Under the pieces are notes generated by a model, which did not search any database, had not been told where the DNA came from, and was given only the letters and a program-made list of their open reading frames with translations. A stretch of DNA of 61,460 nt from Mycolicibacter acidiphilus. GTDB lineage: Bacteria > Actinomycetota > Actinomycetes > Mycobacteriales > Mycobacteriaceae. Shown here in pieces: positions 17,493 to 25,515 of this stretch; position 1 is the first letter of the stretch; each line of letters starts with the position of its first letter. Position numbers and translations under genes: made by a program. The stretch is taken from positions 1 to 61,460 of the forward strand of contig NZ_JAHCLR010000030.1 of the NCBI RefSeq assembly GCF_018455725.1, written 5' to 3'.

Positions 17493-18110
17493 GTGACCTC
17501 CCCGACCGGCGACCCGTGGCGAGGCCGCCCGGCGGCCGAGCGGGCGGCCGACCGGCGCGAACGCCTACTCGCCGCGGCCCTGGAGTGCATGGGCACAGCC
17601 GGGTGCGGCGCAACGTCCCTGCGCGGGGTCTGCCGCGGTGCCGGGGTGAGCCTGCGGTACTTCTACGAGAGCTTCCCCGACGTGCCGGCGCTGCTCGTCG
17701 CGGTGTACGACCGGGTCGCCGACGATCTGGCCACCGCGGTGTTCGAAGCCCTCACCTCCGGCGATCCGGCCGCCACCCGGGAACAGCGGACGCGCTCAGC
17801 CTTCCGGGCCACCGTGGAGTTCCTCGACGCCGATCCTCGGCGCAGCCGAATCCTGTTCCGGGAGACGCTGGCCAGCGACGCCCTGCGGGAACACGGCGCA
17901 GTCAGCTTGTCGGAATTCGTGGCGGGGGTCGTGGCAGGGCTCACCGGCGAGCCGGCGCAGACCGCCGAGGCGCATCCGATGCAGATCAGTGCGTTGTCAG
18001 GTGCGCTGGTTTCCCTGTTCTTGGATCGCCAGGCCGGAACCCTGTCCGCGACGAAGCACGAACTGGTCGACTACTGCACGGCGCTCATGACGACCGTGCT
18101 GAGCACCTGA
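17493..18110 (+). CDS. TetR-family transcriptional regulator
   Basis: A 205-residue regulator starting at GTG. The DNA-binding domain is ATSLRGVCRGAGVSLRYFYE (about residues 39-58), with FPDVPALLVAV following. The recognition helix SLRYFYESF is of the group that controls lipid or xenobiotic genes. It is divergent from the SDR gene, which is its likeliest target, and its stop abuts the stop of the next tetR gene (TGA/TCA). Confidence 0.83.
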   Translation: MTSPTGDPWRGRPAAERAADRRERLLAAALECMGTAGCGATSLRGVCRGAGVSLRYFYESFPDVPALLVAVYDRVADDLATAVFEALTSGDPAATREQRTRSAFRATVEFLDADPRRSRILFRETLASDALREHGAVSLSEFVAGVVAGLTGEPAQTAEAHPMQISALSGALVSLFLDRQAGTLSATKHELVDYCTALMTTVLST

Positions 18111-18716
18111 TCAGCCGGTAACCAGGGGCACCAGATAGACGCGGGCGAACTCCGCCAGTTCTGCATCGGTGGTGAGCCGGATCGTTCCGAACGGTGCGAC
18201 GAAGAACGAGTGGATCATCCGGCAGAGCAGTTCCACGCGGGTCACCAGATCGTCAGACGCCGGCAGCAGCCCACGCTGGACCGCGTCCCGGAAAACCGCG
18301 ACCATCGCTGCGACGCCCATGTTCGACGTCTCCTCACCGTCGGTGGTCAGCTTGGCCATCAGACGCTCCGGTTCCAGGGCCAGCATCCGATTGACCAGCG
18401 CGTGTGAGCGCCACCGGGTCATGATCACGCTGAAGACCGTCACGACCAGGTCCTCGACGGTGTCCTGCTGGGCGGCGCCGGCCGCCAGGTCGGCGAGCAC
18501 CGCCGCCACCTCGCGCCTGGTCACCGCGCCAACGACGTCATCACGGGAACCGATCCTGCGATACACCGTCACCCGGTCGACACCGGCCTGGCGGGCGATG
18601 TCCTCGATGGTCGTCTTCTTGACGCCGACCTTCTCGAACCGGACCAGCGCAGCGTCGAGAATCCTCACCTCCAGGCTCCCGGGCTCCAGAGCAGCCGGGG
18701 CCGCCACGATCGTCAC
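18111..18716 (-). CDS. TetR-family regulator of cassette C
   Basis: A 201-residue regulator with helix-turn-helix TTIEDIARQAGVDRVTVYRR and a C-terminal 'LLCRMIHSFFVAPFG' region that matches 'LLVRVTHSVLLTPHA' of the cassette B regulator. The two TetR proteins are therefore paralogues, each beside a PF10118-reductase-BVMO cassette. It starts at GTG 18716 and is divergent from the cassette C operon, with an operator-like repeat in between. Confidence 0.86.
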   Translation of the reverse strand: MTIVAAPAALEPGSLEVRILDAALVRFEKVGVKKTTIEDIARQAGVDRVTVYRRIGSRDDVVGAVTRREVAAVLADLAAGAAQQDTVEDLVVTVFSVIMTRWRSHALVNRMLALEPERLMAKLTTDGEETSNMGVAAMVAVFRDAVQRGLLPASDDLVTRVELLCRMIHSFFVAPFGTIRLTTDAELAEFARVYLVPLVTG

Positions 18717-18772
18717 CAGTCAACGGTAACAAAACCGCAGGTCGTCACGGAATCCACCGACAATAATCTGCT

Positions 18773-18797
18773 GCAACATTGTTAAATATTTTGTTGC
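18773..18797. promoter_or_regulatory. Candidate operator GCAACA-N13-TGTTGC
   Basis: Perfect 6-bp inverted arms around a 13-bp AT-rich spacer lie just upstream of the cassette C operon (start 18815), with the divergent tetR starting at 18716. It matches the cassette B operator in spacer length but not in arm sequence. Confidence 0.6.
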
Positions 18798-18814
18798 TTT
18801 GTACACTGCTCGTT

Positions 18815-19708
18815 ATGACCCGGAGCACACCGACGCAGCGCCCCTACCGAACCGAAGCACATGCGATCAACGCCCGTGACGTCCAATTCGACTTCTCCGG
18901 CGTCCCCATGCACTACGTCCCGGGCGAGGTGCTCGTCACCCACGCGGTCAACGTCATGCACCTGGTGCTGCCGGAGGCCGAACGGGCGATGTCGACCGCC
19001 CTGGCGGAGGCACTCCCGCACATCGACGACGAGCGCCTCGCCGAGGAGGTCCGAGGATTCGTCGGCCAGGAGGCGATGCACGCCAGCAGTCACGAGCACG
19101 CCCGGGAGCACCTGCAGTCACTGGGGCTCGACGTCGACGGCTTCGTCGGCAAGATCGGCTGGCTGGTTGACCGGATGCTCGGTGACCACGGGCTGACCGG
19201 CCGCGCCAAGACGGCCTGGCTCAAGGAGAGGCTGGGGCTGTATGCCGGCCTGGAACACTTCACCGCGGTGATCGGCGACTGGCTGCTCAACGCCGACAGC
19301 CTGGTCGATCGCGGTATGCATCCGGCGATGCTGGATCTGGTGCGGTGGCACGGCGCCGAGGAGGTCGAGCACCGCGACGTGGTGTTCGACGCATTCATGT
19401 ATGTCGACGGAAGCTACGCCCGACGGGTCCGCACCGGTCTGCTGGCCAGCGCGATCCTGCTGCTGGTGCTGATCATCTCGGCGACCCACCTGTACCGTGT
19501 CGATCCCGCACCGGACAAGGGTCGCTGCTGGCTGTGGCAACTGATCCGCGCAACCCGCAGCGGGCTGCTGCCGAACGTCACCCTGTTCGGCACTGAACTG
19601 CCCCGCTATCTCAGCCGGGGATTCCACCCGTCGCAGATGGGCTCAACCGATCAAGCCGTCCGCTATCTGGCCCAGTCACCGGCCGCACGTGCGGCGCAGT
19701 GCGCATGA
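18815..19708 (+). CDS. PF10118-type protein; proposed diiron oxygenase (cassette C)
   Basis: A 297-residue protein, closest in the window to the cassette B protein. Potential ligands are Glu56, Glu86/His89 (GQEAMH), Glu147 (LEHFTA) and His179-Glu183-His186 (WHGAEEVEH). A hydrophobic helix at about 207-226 follows, and FHPSQMGSTDQAVRYLAQSP is at the C-terminus, almost identical to the cassette B ending. ATG 18815 is preferred over upstream in-frame starts, which lie in the operator region. Its stop overlaps the start of the reductase (ATGA). Confidence 0.87.
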   Translation: MTRSTPTQRPYRTEAHAINARDVQFDFSGVPMHYVPGEVLVTHAVNVMHLVLPEAERAMSTALAEALPHIDDERLAEEVRGFVGQEAMHASSHEHAREHLQSLGLDVDGFVGKIGWLVDRMLGDHGLTGRAKTAWLKERLGLYAGLEHFTAVIGDWLLNADSLVDRGMHPAMLDLVRWHGAEEVEHRDVVFDAFMYVDGSYARRVRTGLLASAILLLVLIISATHLYRVDPAPDKGRCWLWQLIRATRSGLLPNVTLFGTELPRYLSRGFHPSQMGSTDQAVRYLAQSPAARAAQCA

Positions 19709-20760
19709 GCGCCCCGACGGCCCCCGCCGGGGTCCATGTGCCGTTGAGCCTGCGCGCCTGCGGAGTGGCCATGGACGCGTGGCGGCGGTTCTTCGTCACC
19801 GGCCAGGCGGCACCGCTGCTGGCCCGGTCGAACCCGGTGCGCTATCACGGGTTCGAGTTCGCCGCGGTGGTGGATCGCAAGCAGCGCATCACCACCGACG
19901 TGGTCACGCTCACCCTGCGCGCCCCCGACGGCGGTCCGCTGCCGAGCTGGTCACCCGGGGCACACCTGGACGTGTTCCTTCCGTCGGGCCGGCAACGCCA
20001 GTACTCCCTGTGCGGCGACCCCGCCGACCGGACCGCCTACCGGATCGCGGTACGCCGCATTGCCACCGGCGGCGGTGGATCGATGGAGGTGCACGACGAG
20101 CTCGCCGAGGGCTCGGCGATCCGGATCCGCGGTCCGCGCAACGCATTCGATCTCGTCGACGCCACGTCCTACCTGTTCGTCGCCGGTGGCATCGGGATCA
20201 CGCCGATCCTGCCCATGGCGAAGACGGTCGGCGACCGCGGACAGCTGGTGTACACCGGCCGCAGCCGGGCCTCGATGCCGCTGCTCGACGAGCTGCCCGC
20301 CGGCGCCGCGATCCACGCCGACGACGAATCCGGCCCGCCGGAGATCGCCGCGCTGATCGCCCGAGCCGAGCCGGGGGCGGCGGTCTACGTCTGCGGGCCG
20401 GCGCCGATGCTGGCCGCCGCGCACCTCGCGATGGACCGCCTCAACCCAACCGGTTCGCTGCACACCGAGCGCTTCACCCCACCACCGGTGATCGACGGCC
20501 GGGAGTTCGACCTGACACTGGCCCGCACCGGCATCACGATCCGGGTGGCATCGGATGAGACCGCGCTCGATGCCATCCGGCGCGAGGCGCCCGGCGTCTC
20601 CTACTCCTGCCGCCAGGGGTTCTGCCGATCATGCCGAGTGGATGTGCTCGACGGCGCGGTGCAACACCGCGACCGGGCACTGACCGAGGCCGAACGCCGC
20701 AATCAGATGTGCACCTGCGTCTCCCGGGCGGCCGGCGACCATCTGGTGATCGATCTCTGA
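19705..20760 (+). CDS. Flavin/NAD(P)H reductase with C-terminal [2Fe-2S] ferredoxin domain (cassette C)
   Basis: A 351-residue protein. The flavin barrel has RQRQYSLCG, the NAD domain has GGIGITPILPM and VYVCGPAPM, and the ferredoxin cysteines are 302, 307, 310 and 338. Within the cluster loop, Arg-Ser replaces the Gly-Thr/Gly-Ala seen between the second and third cysteine in the A and B copies (CRSC instead of CGTC/CGAC). It is translationally coupled to the PF10118 gene by ATGA and followed after 30 bp by the BVMO gene. Confidence 0.9.
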   Translation: MSAPTAPAGVHVPLSLRACGVAMDAWRRFFVTGQAAPLLARSNPVRYHGFEFAAVVDRKQRITTDVVTLTLRAPDGGPLPSWSPGAHLDVFLPSGRQRQYSLCGDPADRTAYRIAVRRIATGGGGSMEVHDELAEGSAIRIRGPRNAFDLVDATSYLFVAGGIGITPILPMAKTVGDRGQLVYTGRSRASMPLLDELPAGAAIHADDESGPPEIAALIARAEPGAAVYVCGPAPMLAAAHLAMDRLNPTGSLHTERFTPPPVIDGREFDLTLARTGITIRVASDETALDAIRREAPGVSYSCRQGFCRSCRVDVLDGAVQHRDRALTEAERRNQMCTCVSRAAGDHLVIDL

Positions 20761-20790
20761 GTTCACGACGGATAAAGGAGTGCGCACATC

Positions 20791-22308
20791 ATGACGGCAG
20801 ACCAGCAGGTGAAGGTGGTGGTGATCGGCGCGGGCTTCAGCGGGCTGTGCGCCGCCATTCAGCTCAAAGCTCGCGGCATCGAGGATTTCGTCGTGATCGA
20901 ACGGGAACCCGACGTCGGCGGCACCTGGCAGATAAACAACTACCCGGGCGCACAGTGCGACGTGCCGTCGATCGTCTATTCGTTCTCGTTCGCGCCGAAC
21001 CCGGCCTGGACCCGGTTGTTCCCGTTGCAGCAGGAGTTGCAGGACTACCTGCGCGACTGCGTGGACCGGTTCGGGGTAAGGCGGTTCATCCGGTTCGGTC
21101 GCGAGGTTCTCGACTGCCGCTGGGACGAGCAGGCGCAGCGCTGGTCGGTGCGCACCGACTCCGGTGTCATCACGGCCCAGTTCGTGATCGGCGCCTACGG
21201 GCCGCTGAGCGCGCCGTCGGTCCCGGATTTCCCCGGTCTCGGCGATTTCACCGGTGCGGTCTTCCACACCTCGCGGTGGGATCACACCCGTGACCTGACC
21301 GGCCGCCGGGTCGCCGTCATCGGCACCGGCGCATCAGCCGTGCAGGTGATACCGCACGTACAACGACAGGCCGGATCGCTGACGGTGTTCCAGCGGACGC
21401 CGTCGTGGGTGCTGCCGCATCCGGACCGGTCGGTCGGCCCGCTGCTGCGCGGCGCCTGGGAACAGGTGCCGGGGGCGCTGCAGGCATCGCGGCAGGCCAT
21501 GAAAGCAATGTTCGAGGCGCTGGTGCCCGGGTTCGCCCGCGCGCCGCGGCTGCTCTTCGGGTTCCGCCGCGCCGGGCTGCGGCACCTGAAGCGGGCGGTC
21601 CCCGACCCGCAGCTGCGGGCCAAGCTCACGCCGGCCTACACCTTCGGTTGCAAACGGCCGACGTTCTCCAACACCTACTACCCGGCCCTGTCCGCACCCA
21701 ACGTCGACGTGGTGACCGAGCCCATCGAGCGCGTGACCGCCGACGGGGTCATCACTGCCGGCGGCACACGGCACGAGGTCGACACGATCATCATGGGCAC
21801 CGGTTTCAAGGTGGCCGACAACCCGTTCACCGCCCGCATCATCGGCCGCGACGGCCGGAGCCTGGCCGACCGGTGGGGCGACAGCGACATGCAGGCCTAC
21901 CTCGGCATCTCGGTACACGGCCTGCCGAATCTGTTCCTGACGCTCGGCCCGAACTCCGCGCCGTACAACTCCCTGGTCATCACCATCGAGGCCCAGATCC
22001 GCTATATCGTCGACCTGATGGTGCAGGTGATCGAGTCCGGGCTCGGCAGTGTCGAGGTCCGCTCGGAGGTTCAGGACGCGTTCAACGACGCGCTGGACCG
22101 TCGGCTGGCCGCATCGGTGTGGGCGACCGGCGGCTGCGACAGCTACTACATCGGCAACACCGGACGGATCGTCGCATGGTGGCCGGGTTCCGCGGCCGGC
22201 TACTACCGCCGCACCCGGCACGCCGACCTGGCCGACTACCGGGTGCGCTGGCCGGACCCGCAGACCGCGCCCGAAACCGACTCCGTCGGCGAACCCGCCG
22301 CCGTCTGA
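20791..22308 (+). CDS. Flavin-containing Baeyer-Villiger-type monooxygenase (cassette C)
   Basis: A 505-residue enzyme with FAD-binding GAGFSGL (residues 13-19), the BVMO fingerprint FxGxxxHxxxWD at Phe153-Trp163, and NADPH-binding GTGASA. It is the same length as the cassette B enzyme, and the two share long stretches such as YPGAQCD and TFGCKRPTFSN. AAGGAG precedes ATG 20791. Expected chemistry is oxygen insertion beside a ketone. The exact substrate cannot be read from the sequence. Confidence 0.9.
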   Translation: MTADQQVKVVVIGAGFSGLCAAIQLKARGIEDFVVIEREPDVGGTWQINNYPGAQCDVPSIVYSFSFAPNPAWTRLFPLQQELQDYLRDCVDRFGVRRFIRFGREVLDCRWDEQAQRWSVRTDSGVITAQFVIGAYGPLSAPSVPDFPGLGDFTGAVFHTSRWDHTRDLTGRRVAVIGTGASAVQVIPHVQRQAGSLTVFQRTPSWVLPHPDRSVGPLLRGAWEQVPGALQASRQAMKAMFEALVPGFARAPRLLFGFRRAGLRHLKRAVPDPQLRAKLTPAYTFGCKRPTFSNTYYPALSAPNVDVVTEPIERVTADGVITAGGTRHEVDTIIMGTGFKVADNPFTARIIGRDGRSLADRWGDSDMQAYLGISVHGLPNLFLTLGPNSAPYNSLVITIEAQIRYIVDLMVQVIESGLGSVEVRSEVQDAFNDALDRRLAASVWATGGCDSYYIGNTGRIVAWWPGSAAGYYRRTRHADLADYRVRWPDPQTAPETDSVGEPAAV

Positions 22309-22321
22309 CAGGAGATATCCC

Positions 22322-23224
22322 GTGACCGACAACGGCCTGCCCGCAGCCAGGGCACTGGCGCTGGCCATCGAGCCCTTCGCCGGCCAGGTCTACTTCGCCC
22401 CGGAATGCCATCGCGGCTATGCAGCCCTTGGATTCAGTCCCAGCCCCGGCAACGCCGGTGCAGTGGAGATGCCGGACGGCCCGGCCTATTTCTGCAGTCG
22501 CGGATCGGTGCTGGGGCAGGTGCCCGGAGAGGTGATCGCCTCGGCCTTCGGGGTGTTCAACCCAGCGGTGGTGATACCCGCCGTCGCCTACGGGTGGACG
22601 TTGACCGATGCCGCGACGATCTGCGCAGCCCGCACCGACGGCGCGGTGCAGCAGCTGCAGCGGATCCTGGGCCCGGCGCCGGATGGTGTCGAGCGTGCGG
22701 TGGAGTTGCTGCGGCGGGCCACCGGCGATCTGTCCCTGGCCGGTAAATCGCTGTTCGCCGGCCTGACGGCTCAAGGGCTGCCCGGTGAGCCGCTCGCCGA
22801 CGCCTGGCGCCTCGCCGATCGGCTGCGCGAATACCGCGGCGACGTTCATATCAACGCCTGGACCACAGCCGGTTTCGATCCGGTGGAGATCGGGCTGATC
22901 ACCGAGTTGTACTGGGGGATTCCGTTGCGCAGCTATGTGCGCACCCGGGCGTGGAGTGACTGCGACCTCGATGCCGCGGAGGACCGGCTGGCCGCCCGGG
23001 GCCTGCTTCGCGACGGTGCCTTCACCGACGCCGGCCGGGCGGCTCGGGAGGCGGTCGAAGTCACCACCGATGCCGGGTGTGCACCGATCATCGCCGCACT
23101 CGGCGATGACCTCGGCGAACTGCTGAGCCTGGTCGGAGACTGGTCACGCCGAATCCAGTCGGGCGGCGGGTATCTGGCCGGCCCGCAGGACCTGGCCGCG
23201 CTCGTTCGCACCGGGCTCGGGTGA
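22322..23224 (+). CDS. SCO6745-family protein
   Basis: A 300-residue protein starting at GTG after AGGAGATA. The opening pattern 'ALAIEPFAGQVYFAPECHRGYAALGF' resembles SCO6745-family proteins (LEP..A..YFAPE), as does 'VIASAFGVFNPAVV'. The C-terminal half resembles a winged-helix MarR-like region (AEDRLAARGLLRDGAFTDAGRAAREAVE). The family has no established activity that I know. It lies in the cassette C operon between the BVMO and the old yellow enzyme, overlapping the latter by GTGA, so it probably serves the same pathway. Confidence 0.65.
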   Translation: MTDNGLPAARALALAIEPFAGQVYFAPECHRGYAALGFSPSPGNAGAVEMPDGPAYFCSRGSVLGQVPGEVIASAFGVFNPAVVIPAVAYGWTLTDAATICAARTDGAVQQLQRILGPAPDGVERAVELLRRATGDLSLAGKSLFAGLTAQGLPGEPLADAWRLADRLREYRGDVHINAWTTAGFDPVEIGLITELYWGIPLRSYVRTRAWSDCDLDAAEDRLAARGLLRDGAFTDAGRAAREAVEVTTDAGCAPIIAALGDDLGELLSLVGDWSRRIQSGGGYLAGPQDLAALVRTGLG

Positions 23225-24384
23225 GCATGGCCGGCCTGTTCAGCCCGTTCACGCTGAAGGACGTGACACTGCGCAACCGGATCGGCATGTCACCGATGAC
23301 GATGTACCGATCGGTTGACGGAGAAATGGGTGACTTCCATGTCATGTACCTGGGCGCTCGCGCCGCCGGTGGATTCGCGCTGGTCTTCGCCGAGCAGATC
23401 GCGATCGCCCCGGAGGGCCGCACCTCGGTGCACTGCGCCGGCCTGTACGACGACGCACAGATCCCCGGGCATGCCCGGGTGACCGCGATGATCAAGGAGA
23501 TGGGGGCGATACCGGCCGTTCAACTCGGCCATACCGGACGCAACGGCAGCGAGGTCAAGCCGTGGACTGGCGGCGGGTTGGGCCGGCAATTGCCGCCCGA
23601 TCATCCGGAGGGTTGGCAGGTGGTGGGGCCGTCGGATGTGCCGTACGGGTTCGGTAAGCGCACCCATCCGGTACATGCCCTGAGCGTCGACGAGATCCGG
23701 CAGGTGCATCGGCGATATGCCGAGGCGGCGCGGCGGGCGCATGAGGCGGGGTATCAGTGGTTGGAGATGCATTTCGCCCACGGGTATCTGGCTGCGCAGT
23801 TCTTCTCGCCGTTGGCCAACCACCGCACCGATCAGTACGGCGGGAGTCTGCGTAATCGGGCGCGGTTCCTGCTCGAGGCGCTTGACGCGGTTCGCGACGT
23901 GTGGCCGGAGCGGCTGCCGCTGACCGCGCGACTGGGCTGCGACGACTTCCACCCCGACGGGGTGACGTTCGACGAGTCGCTGGAGGTGCTGGGCTGGCTC
24001 AAAGAACACGGCCTCGACCTGGCCGACCTGTCGATGGGCGGCAACACCGATGACATCCGGGATCCGTTCTTCCTGCGTCCGTCTGCCTGGGTGGAGCGAG
24101 GCGCCCGCGTCCGGCGTGAAATAGGTCTTCCGGTGGCGGTGAGCTGGAACCTCGGTGTGCCCGAAGACGCCGACCGGGCGATCCGCGACGACCAGATCGA
24201 TGTGGTGCTGCTCGGCCGCCCGGCGCTGTCCAACCCGCATTGGCCGGTCTGGGCCGCCCGGGAACTCGGCGTCGAAGGAGAATTCGACCTGCTCCCCGAC
24301 GATTGGGGGTGGTGGCTGCGCGCTTCGCGCGTCATACAGCCGAATGTCGGCTGGCCACCGCCGATTGCCAGCAAACTTGATTAA
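23221..24384 (+). CDS. Old yellow enzyme family NADH:flavin oxidoreductase
   Basis: A 387-residue FMN enzyme. It begins LFSPFTLKDVTLRNRIGMSPM, has HFAHGYLAAQFFSPLANHRTDQYGGSLRNR around residues 180-210 (the His and QYGGS segments typical of OYE-like TIM barrels), and ends with VLLGRPALSNPHWP. These enzymes reduce activated C=C bonds. The GTG at 23221 overlaps the preceding stop; ATG 23227 is an alternative. As the last gene of the cassette C operon, it may saturate an enone before or after BVMO oxidation. Confidence 0.88.
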   Translation: MSMAGLFSPFTLKDVTLRNRIGMSPMTMYRSVDGEMGDFHVMYLGARAAGGFALVFAEQIAIAPEGRTSVHCAGLYDDAQIPGHARVTAMIKEMGAIPAVQLGHTGRNGSEVKPWTGGGLGRQLPPDHPEGWQVVGPSDVPYGFGKRTHPVHALSVDEIRQVHRRYAEAARRAHEAGYQWLEMHFAHGYLAAQFFSPLANHRTDQYGGSLRNRARFLLEALDAVRDVWPERLPLTARLGCDDFHPDGVTFDESLEVLGWLKEHGLDLADLSMGGNTDDIRDPFFLRPSAWVERGARVRREIGLPVAVSWNLGVPEDADRAIRDDQIDVVLLGRPALSNPHWPVWAARELGVEGEFDLLPDDWGWWLRASRVIQPNVGWPPPIASKLD

Positions 24385-24394
24385 TAATATATTC

Positions 24395-24421
24395 GACCAG
24401 TGGAATTAATTTCTAGTGGTC
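24395..24421. terminator. Hairpin between convergent genes
   Basis: The arms GACCAGTGGAA and TTCTAGTGGTC pair over 11 bp with one mismatch and one G-T pair. The hairpin lies between the OYE gene (+) and the hydrolase gene (-), whose stop codon it touches, in an AT-rich patch. It could terminate transcription in both directions. Confidence 0.45.
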
Positions 24422-25379
24422 ATTCGATGCTGCGCAGGAAATCCACCAGAAGTTCGTTGACCTCCGCCGGCCGTTCCTGCTGCAGCCAGTGCCCGGCCCC
24501 CTCGATCCGCACCTCGCGGTAGTCGCCGGTGAACATCTTCTGAAGGTTATCGTGCGGCAGGTATCCCAGCACCGGGTCCGCGGTGCCGGCGACGAACATT
24601 CCCGGCACCGCGATCTGCTGCGGCGCACCGGCGGTGACCTCCCAGGTCCGGTCGAGGCTGCGGTACCAGTTGAGCGCACCGGTGAACCCGGTCCGAGTGA
24701 ACTCGCGGACGTAGTGGTCGAATTCCTCGGCGGTGATCCACTCGGGCAACCCGCCGGGTTCCGGCAGGCGGCCGACGAATCCCTCCGGGCCCGCAGCGAT
24801 CATCCGCTGCACCGTGGCCGGGTCGTCGGTCATCTGCAGGCCGAACATCCGCCGCATCGTCGTCGCCGGATCGGCGCCCAGATCTGCATCGGCAACCCCG
24901 ACATGCTGGAAGTAGAGCATGTAGAAGAAGTTGTCCCCGAAGATGTTCCGGAACGCCTCCGTCGGCGCAACGGGGCCTCGCGGCTCCGGCGGAACACTCA
25001 TCCCTACGACGCCGGACAGCCGATCGGGGTGCAGCTGCCCGGCGGTCCACACCGGCGCCGCGCCGAAGCCGTGCCCGATCAGCACGCCGCGCTCCGCACC
25101 GGCGTCGTCGAGCAGGCCGATCAGGTCCGCCGCCAGCGTGGGCATGGTGTAGTCGTCGCCGGGATGCGCCGGCGCACTCGACCGTCCGTTGCCACGCTGG
25201 TCGGGGGCGTAGACGTGATAGCCGGCCTCCGCCAGTGCCGGCAGTTGGTGCCGCCACGAGTAGCCCAGTTCCGGAAAACCGTGCGCCAGCACCACCGCCG
25301 GCGCACCGCGGTCACCGGCCTCGTACGTGTGCAGAACCACCCCATTGCTTGTGATGTCGCGTTCGGTAACCACGGCCAC
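24420..25379 (-). CDS. Epoxide-hydrolase-like alpha/beta hydrolase without the usual nucleophile
   Basis: A 319-residue protein with the epoxide-hydrolase layout: LAHGFPE (oxyanion region), a cap domain, acid in AGTADPVLGY and His in EGAGHWLQQERP. The nucleophile elbow, normally GHDWG, reads GHGFG with Gly104 (codon at 25068-25070) where Asp is expected. Unless this is a base error, it cannot act by the usual Asp-ester mechanism. It is convergent with the OYE gene and divergent from the nitronate monooxygenase gene. Confidence 0.8.
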   Translation of the reverse strand: MAVVTERDITSNGVVLHTYEAGDRGAPAVVLAHGFPELGYSWRHQLPALAEAGYHVYAPDQRGNGRSSAPAHPGDDYTMPTLAADLIGLLDDAGAERGVLIGHGFGAAPVWTAGQLHPDRLSGVVGMSVPPEPRGPVAPTEAFRNIFGDNFFYMLYFQHVGVADADLGADPATTMRRMFGLQMTDDPATVQRMIAAGPEGFVGRLPEPGGLPEWITAEEFDHYVREFTRTGFTGALNWYRSLDRTWEVTAGAPQQIAVPGMFVAGTADPVLGYLPHDNLQKMFTGDYREVRIEGAGHWLQQERPAEVNELLVDFLRSIE

Positions 25380-25438
25380 GTTCGCACCCCTGCCCGATCG
25401 AATTCTTCTTTGCCCACGAATCTATCCGACAATCCAGC

Positions 25439-25454
25439 TTCGGTCGATACCGAA
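25439..25454. promoter_or_regulatory. Inverted repeat TTCGGT-N4-ACCGAA
   Basis: Perfect 6-bp arms separated by CGAT lie in the 136-bp gap between the divergent hydrolase gene (start 25379) and the nitronate monooxygenase gene (start 25516). It may be a regulator site. No regulator gene is adjacent. Confidence 0.35.
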
Positions 25455-25515
25455 ATTATCCAGCAAATGTCATGGAGTTATTCATCCACGGTCTTGAAGG
25501 GCGTAGCGTAGCCGT

